Origin: Clostridiales bacterium
GTDB lineage: Bacteria > Bacillota > Clostridia > Oscillospirales > Oscillospiraceae
DNA: 5,916 nucleotides
Assembly: GCA_019422005.1 (NCBI GenBank)
Contig: JAHZEF010000040.1
Span: forward strand, 9,793 to 15,708
Direction of reading: 5' to 3'
The notes beneath the pieces were generated by a model. That model had not been told where the DNA came from, did no database searches, and worked only from the letters and a program-made list of their open reading frames with translations. Positions 5,297 through 5,916 of the stretch are shown piece after piece; positions within the stretch are counted from its first letter, which is position 1; every line of letters starts with the position of its first letter. The translations under genes and the position numbers were made by a program.

Positions 5297-5916
5297 TTAC
5301 CAGACTTCCTTCAGGACCCGCATGGCGTTGCCGCCCATAACCTTGGCGATATCCTCTTCCGAATAATCGTGGGCCACCAGCCAGCGGAGAATGTTGTGAG
5401 ACCCCTCTGTGGGGTTCTCCATGTAGCGGACATAGGGCACGCGCGGGAAATCGTTGGCGCCGCCCTGCGAATTGCTCTGCTGCGTCTGCTTGATGGACAG
5501 ATGGCCGGAGAGCGCCTTATGCAGATTGCAGTGGTCGCCGTACAGCGTATCCGGGCCAAAGCTTACATGGTCAATTCCGATCAGATTCTTGACATACTCG
5601 AAATGCTCCATGAATGCCTCGATGGTATGCGTGCGGTTGTCCCGGGTGATGGTGGTATGCGGCGCCGCTTCAATGCCGATAATGCCGCCCTTGTCGGCAC
5701 AGGCCTTCATATCGTCGTCCAGCATCAGGCGTTTGCTGTCCCACAGGGCACGCGCGCCGGTATGGCTGATGATGACCGGCTTTGCAGAGTAGCGGATGAT
5801 GTCGCGGGTCGTCTGCGGGCCCACATGGGAGCAGTCGATGGCGATGCCGACCTTGTTCATACGCTCCACCACCTGGCGCCCCAAATAGGTCAGGCCGCCG
5901 TCATGATCCTCCTTGA
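5297..5916 (-). CDS. Membrane dipeptidase, peptidase family M19 (partial, C-terminal part)
   Basis: A zinc dipeptidase of the renal dipeptidase family, which cleaves dipeptides and often tolerates a D-residue at the C-terminal position. The 5' end lies beyond the window. The visible frame opens with KEDHDGGLTYLGRQVVERMN, matching the family's GLT..G segment, then IAIDCSH (near 5827), the stretch IISHTGARAL, whose His (5762-5764) fits one zinc ligand, and EHFEYV, whose His (5603-5605) fits another. IDHVSFGPD follows, with the Asp at 5549-5551 in the place of the catalytic aspartate. The end is NAMRVLKEVW with TAA at 5297-5299, a normal M19 C-terminus. About 205 residues are seen of an expected 310-400. 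The N-terminal HxD zinc motif and the bridging Glu are outside, so activity cannot be fully judged. A TTG at 5884 could be mistaken for the start, but family similarity runs through it. Cleaved product or substrate could be carried by the downstream symporter. Confidence 0.95.
   Translation of the reverse strand, partial: KEDHDGGLTYLGRQVVERMNKVGIAIDCSHVGPQTTRDIIRYSAKPVIISHTGARALWDSKRLMLDDDMKACADKGGIIGIEAAPHTTITRDNRTHTIEAFMEHFEYVKNLIGIDHVSFGPDTLYGDHCNLHKALSGHLSIKQTQQSNSQGGANDFPRVPYVRYMENPTEGSHNILRWLVAHDYSEEDIAKVMGGNAMRVLKEVW

Noticed and set aside
5882..5884. TTG as the start codon of the dipeptidase
   Set aside because: Family-typical residues (HDGGLTYLG) continue in frame upstream of it to the window edge, so the gene simply begins outside the window.

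Overview
The window looks like chromosomal DNA from a fairly GC-rich Gram-positive anaerobe of the Bacillota, probably class Clostridia and perhaps near the Oscillospiraceae. This is an inference from strong AGGAGG-type ribosome binding sites, a TTG start, a DNA polymerase I of the clostridial/Bacillus type, a short Lys-rich lipoprotein signal peptide and many G/C-ending codons. No rRNA, tRNA, CRISPR array, transposase or phage gene is visible.

Layout. (1) Positions 1-1934, minus strand: the first 644 residues of DNA polymerase I (polA), cut by the left edge inside the polymerase domain just after motif A. (2) Positions 1935-2341: a 407-base divergent control region. It holds an extended -10 promoter facing polA with a long, hairpin-rich leader, and a consensus-like sigma-70/SigA promoter facing right. 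Between and around them lie a 12-bp palindrome, an inverted repeat and a tandem 10-bp direct repeat that overlaps the rightward -35 box. (3) Positions 2342-2858, plus strand: a small helical lipoprotein whose reading frame runs into a near-perfect intrinsic terminator without meeting a stop codon. (4) Positions 2873-3436, minus strand: an unrecognised soluble protein of 187 residues that seems to consist of two similar halves. (5) Positions 3520-5916, minus strand: a sodium:solute symporter, a tiny two-helix membrane protein with a TTG start, and the C-terminal two thirds of an M19 (membrane) dipeptidase that runs off the right edge.

How they work together. The dipeptidase, small membrane protein and symporter share a strand and order, with short gaps (70 and 30 bases) and strong ribosome binding sites. 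They probably form one operon for sodium-driven uptake and hydrolysis of a small peptide or related compound; the substrate cannot be read from sequence. The 187-residue gene may be the last gene of this unit, but an 11-bp hairpin separates it from the symporter. polA is a housekeeping gene, and the lipoprotein has no visible functional link to its neighbours.

I see no convincing new defence or mobile system. The observations most worth a second look are the stop-less lipoprotein message, the duplicated unknown protein and the repeat-rich divergent promoter region.
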